Part shown: piece by piece, positions 61,407 through 64,000 of the stretch
How the letters are laid out: each line of letters opens with the position of its first letter
How positions within the stretch are numbered: the first letter of the stretch is position 1
NCBI GenBank assembly: GCA_040080965.1
Contig: JBEBHH010000004.1
Location: forward strand, 83,287-147,286
Reading direction: 5' to 3'
DNA length: 64,000 nt
Source of the DNA: SHZI01 sp040080965
Lineage (GTDB): Bacteria; Pseudomonadota; Gammaproteobacteria; Steroidobacterales; GCA-2729495
Notes under the pieces: generated by a model
Databases searched by the model: none
What the model was told of the DNA's origin: nothing
What the model saw: the letters and a program-made list of their open reading frames with translations, nothing else
Made by a program: the position numbers and the translations under genes

Positions 61407-63644
61407 TCAGAACCCGACCGTCAGGCCGGCCCCGACAGAGCGTCCCATTCGCGGAACAGTGACTCCCCAGGGGATAGTGTTGGTGGACATCGAAGCCCCC
61501 TGGCCGAGGTAGGCGCCACCCAGGGGCAGTGAGTAGAACCGGTCAAAGACGTTCTCGATACCCACGTCGAGGCGCAGCCACTTCCACTCGTAGCTGCTGC
61601 GAAGATTGAGGAGGCCGTAGCCGGAGGTCGTCACCTCGTTCCTCACCTGAGACACCTTGTCCTTAGCTGCCACCACTTGCACTTCGGCGGTGCTCGTCAG
61701 GCCCCGGAACTTGTGCTCGAGCGTGAACACCGAATCGAGCGGCATGATGTGGTAGAGATCGTATCCGGTGCGCCGGTTCTCGCCCCTGATGAAGTTCAGC
61801 ATGCCTCGGACGGTGACGCTGCCAATACGGCTGGACTGGCCCAGGAGCCGGTACCCGGACAGTTCCAGGCCATACAGGCGGGCCGACTGGTTCTCGTACT
61901 GGAGAAAGACGAAGCCATCCGTCCTTGTAGCATTGGCAGCGGCGCACTGGCCGAAATCGCAGCGGCGCGCGTCGATGAAATCATCGACGTAGGTCAGATA
62001 GCCGGTTGCCTTGAGTTCCCATCGGTCCTGGCGCGCATCGTGCCAGTCGCCGGTGACACTCAGCGTATCCGCCACCTCGGGTTTCAGATTGGGCTTGCCG
62101 ATATAGCCATTGCCGTCACCCACGAAGTTGTTCATGAGCGCGGTCATGGCAAGGGTCGACCAGGGATAGCGCTCGTACAGCCCCGGCGACCGGGTCTTGC
62201 GCGCGTATCCGCCCTCGATGGTCAGCATCGCGTCCTGCGTTCGGCGCAGCAACGCCGTGACGTCCAGGTGATGGCTGGTCTGTCGGCGATCCGCTGCATT
62301 GAAGGCCGCCGCGTCACCTGCATAGATACCGTCGGTGTTGTACCCCGCCACCTCCCCGGCATCCGACCTGACCGTGTCGCTGCGCACACCCAGCAGCCCC
62401 GACCATTGGTCACTCCAGCGGGCGTCCCACTCGGCAAAGAAGCCGAAGCGGTCGCGCTCGCCGTCCCTGATGTTCCAGAACGGGTCACAGCACATGGAGC
62501 CGCTACTCCCGACAGGCGGCCACCAGTCGTCCAGGTCCAGGGCCTGGTACTCGGTGCCGAGCCGGAGAAGGCCGTCTTCAGTCAGATTGATGGTTCCCGT
62601 AACAGACCCGCCGCGGGTCGTGGCTCGCGAGTTCATCGGCATGCCGAACCCGTAGCTGAACCGGTCCGGTCCCATGTCCATCTCGTGCCGGGTATCCTGG
62701 TCGTAGAGTCGCGCCCGCAGTTCACCCCAGCTGTACTGTCCCGTGTAGCGAACATTGACCAGCGTGTTGTCGTTTGACGTCATGTCCATGCGCTGGTTCG
62801 GGAAGCCCTCGAAGCCCACCTTCTGCTGGCCCGCCTGAACCTGGAGGAGATGGCCGCCGCTCCGCAGGGCGACCCCGATCTCCCGATTCCGGGAATCCCG
62901 GTAAGCGCTCGACCCCACGACGTCCCCATCCAGCCATTCGCCGCTGACCAGCCCACCAACCCCTGGCGCCTTAAACGCACCTCCTGCCGTGTAGTTGTCG
63001 GCCTGGGCGTGGGACTCGTCGTAGGTGAGACTCACAGTGCGACCGGCGAGAGCCAGATCAACGTTGTAGCCGCGCGCCTCGCCATTGCTTCGATAGAAGG
63101 TCCCGGCCCTGCCGTTGCGAACCAATTCCCCGCCTTCATCGGCAAATTGCGGGGGAGCGGAATCGACCTGAATGGTGCCGCCGAGACTGTCGCCCCCGGC
63201 ACTGACCGGAGCGATGCCGGCGAATACAGTGACGCTATCAACCCGGGTCGGATTGATATACGAGAGCGCCGAATTCATGTGGTTCGGGCACGCGGCTGCC
63301 ACGTCCATGCCATCCACCTGGATGCGCACACGGTCGTCCGCCAGGCCCCGGATGGCAGGCAGGCTGGAGATACCTCCCGCTCCGTAGAGGCTTATTCCGG
63401 GGAGATCTTGCAGGAGTTGCGCACTATCGCTGGTGAACGTGCGTTTTTCTTCGAGATCATCAGCACTGATCTTCGAGGCCCCAACAGCGGACTCATCGAT
63501 CCTTGGCGCGGTGACCAGCACCGTGGGCAACTTCTCGATGACTTGCCCGGCTGCCGCTAACGGGAAGGTGGCGCACAGGTGAATAAGGAGCGCGCCCAGC
63601 TGGCGCGGTCTCCGGCACGAACTGCACCACCATGGGCTGGACAC
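61407..63644 (-). CDS. TonB-dependent copper receptor (OprC/NosA-like)
   Basis: A ~745-residue outer-membrane receptor. The plug domain starts LPTVLVTAPRIDESAVGASKISADDLEEK and contains AACPNHMNSALSYINPTRV. That Cys/His/Met-rich segment is the mark of OprC/NosA copper receptors. VFAGIAPVSAGGDSLGGTIQVD continues the plug. The barrel ends VPRMGRSVGAGLTVGF. It would bind and import copper. GTG 63644 is my start, giving a signal-like helix (LGALLIHLCATFPLAAAG); ATG 63701 lies inside a hairpin and is less likely. It is convergent with the siderophore receptor. Confidence 0.9.
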   Translation of the reverse strand: MSSPWWCSSCRRPRQLGALLIHLCATFPLAAAGQVIEKLPTVLVTAPRIDESAVGASKISADDLEEKRTFTSDSAQLLQDLPGISLYGAGGISSLPAIRGLADDRVRIQVDGMDVAAACPNHMNSALSYINPTRVDSVTVFAGIAPVSAGGDSLGGTIQVDSAPPQFADEGGELVRNGRAGTFYRSNGEARGYNVDLALAGRTVSLTYDESHAQADNYTAGGAFKAPGVGGLVSGEWLDGDVVGSSAYRDSRNREIGVALRSGGHLLQVQAGQQKVGFEGFPNQRMDMTSNDNTLVNVRYTGQYSWGELRARLYDQDTRHEMDMGPDRFSYGFGMPMNSRATTRGGSVTGTINLTEDGLLRLGTEYQALDLDDWWPPVGSSGSMCCDPFWNIRDGERDRFGFFAEWDARWSDQWSGLLGVRSDTVRSDAGEVAGYNTDGIYAGDAAAFNAADRRQTSHHLDVTALLRRTQDAMLTIEGGYARKTRSPGLYERYPWSTLAMTALMNNFVGDGNGYIGKPNLKPEVADTLSVTGDWHDARQDRWELKATGYLTYVDDFIDARRCDFGQCAAANATRTDGFVFLQYENQSARLYGLELSGYRLLGQSSRIGSVTVRGMLNFIRGENRRTGYDLYHIMPLDSVFTLEHKFRGLTSTAEVQVVAAKDKVSQVRNEVTTSGYGLLNLRSSYEWKWLRLDVGIENVFDRFYSLPLGGAYLGQGASMSTNTIPWGVTVPRMGRSVGAGLTVGF

Positions 63645-63659
63645 GAGTTCCGGGGAGCA

Positions 63660-63693
63660 GCCCACCCGCGCTCCTGGAAGAGCGCGGGTGGGC
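63660..63693. terminator. 14-bp perfect hairpin between copper receptor and PEP-CTERM fragment
   Basis: GCCCACCCGCGCTC pairs with GAGCGCGGGTGGGC around CTGGAA. Both flanking genes read on the minus strand, so it would end transcription of the PEP-CTERM gene before the receptor. There is no U-tract on the minus strand. Confidence 0.45.
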
Positions 63694-63704
63694 ACTGCCA
63701 CTGA

Positions 63705-63880
63705 TCAGGCGACTGATGGGTGGCGGCGGGCAATCCCAAGAAGTCCCAGCGCCGAGAACAACAGGCCGAAGGTCGCGGGAATCGGGACGACGGAGATGCT
63801 CTGGAAGATCGGGTAGGTGCCCTGCATCGTCCCGCCCGGACCTGCGACACCAGCAGTGTACTTGACCCAGCCGGTCATGC
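63705..63880 (-). CDS. C-terminal part of a PEP-CTERM protein (5' end missing)
   Basis: Minus-strand frame ending in a PEP-CTERM tail: VVPIPATFGLLFSALGLLGIARRHPSVA (motif VPIPA, helix, basic end). It is preceded by about 30 residues of plausible mature protein (WVKYTAGVAGPGG, TYPIFQSISV). The open frame continues to 63995. Beyond about 63880, however, the plus strand reads as an oxidoreductase, so the rest of the minus frame is probably a shadow. No signal peptide is present. The gene therefore appears truncated at its 5' end, at a junction rather than at the window edge. Confidence 0.55.
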
Positions 63881-64000
63881 AGATCGTGCCCATCCCCGCG
63901 AACGAAGCGAAGGAGTGGACCGTCGAGCGCGACTTCATCAACGCCGTGCTCGACAAGAATGCCCCGCGCCCCAAGCCCGACTTCCTCGAAGGCATCCGCT
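63877..64000 (+). CDS. Gfo/Idh/MocA-type oxidoreductase fragment (runs off right edge)
   Basis: The plus strand encodes IVPIPANEAKEWTVERDFIN then AVLDKNAPRPKPDFLEGIR to the window edge. The pattern E-W-VE-DFI-A-L-----PDF-EGIRY is the near-C-terminal block of Gfo/Idh/MocA NAD(P)-dependent sugar oxidoreductases. The upstream part of that enzyme (nucleotide-binding GxGxxG domain) is not present to the left, where a PEP-CTERM gene lies on the other strand. So this is a 5'-truncated fragment or an assembly junction. Short length limits confidence. Confidence 0.5.
   Translation, partial: MQIVPIPANEAKEWTVERDFINAVLDKNAPRPKPDFLEGIR

Noticed and set aside
63645..63701. ATG 63701 as start of the copper receptor
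   Set aside because: It would place the first codons inside a perfect 14-bp hairpin and give no signal peptide; GTG 63644 yields a hydrophobic leader.

Overview
The window looks like chromosomal DNA of a GC-rich, Gram-negative, aerobic gammaproteobacterium. Pointers are lipoproteins with lipoboxes, OmpA-family proteins, TonB-dependent receptors, PEP-CTERM-type tails, Fe-superoxide dismutase, Rieske oxygenases and a full-length cyclic beta-1,2-glucan synthase. I would guess an environmental lineage of the Nevskiales/Steroidobacterales/Xanthomonadales type, but nothing here fixes the genus. Both window ends cut genes: a fatty acid desaturase at the left and a Gfo/Idh/MocA oxidoreductase fragment at the right.

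Left part (1-25.6 kb) is a stress and envelope cluster. It holds a CsbD protein with a histone-H1-like tail, GreB, a CIA30 protein, a BON-domain protein, two DUF4398/OmpA lipoproteins, a diguanylate cyclase, a YqjD-like membrane anchor, SodB, and a response regulator with its hybrid histidine kinase. Three related Crp-like regulators are spread through it (5.1, 7.9 and 24.2 kb). The centre is the 8.6-kb ndvB gene. It is co-transcribed, through 4-nt overlaps, with two small exported proteins of unknown function, and it is divergent from a tyrosine recombinase that has lost its catalytic residues. Small stress-type membrane proteins, a PA2779/PA2778 pair and a glycine-zipper protein follow.

Middle part (25.6-48.3 kb) is metabolic and surface related. 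It contains cytochrome b561, a YihY/BrkB protein, two tandem Rieske oxygenases, membrane proteins, a DksA-like zinc finger, a SYLF protein, an SDR and a fasciclin protein. Two tandem DUF4038 glycosidase-like paralogues follow, one with three 246-bp tandem repeats. Then come NnrD, a HupE-like protein with a DUF4198 protein, a PEP-CTERM protein, dipeptidyl-peptidase III, a decayed glycerophosphodiesterase and a PhoX-like protein.

Right part (48.3-64 kb) shows signs of mobility. There is a 161-bp IS21-like miniature element abutting a fragment of a nearby gene, a cassette of unrecognised small exported or membrane proteins, and a 46-nt 3' half of tRNA-Met that looks like an integration scar. To the right of that scar is a copper-themed group (cytochrome P460, PCu(A)C chaperone, SCO1) and, further on, a siderophore receptor and an OprC/NosA-like copper receptor. 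These could together serve copper import and cytochrome oxidase assembly. Several intergenic regions carry perfect or near-perfect palindromes that are candidate operators. Many start codons were moved inward from the longest reading frame, using ribosome binding sites, signal peptides and homology.
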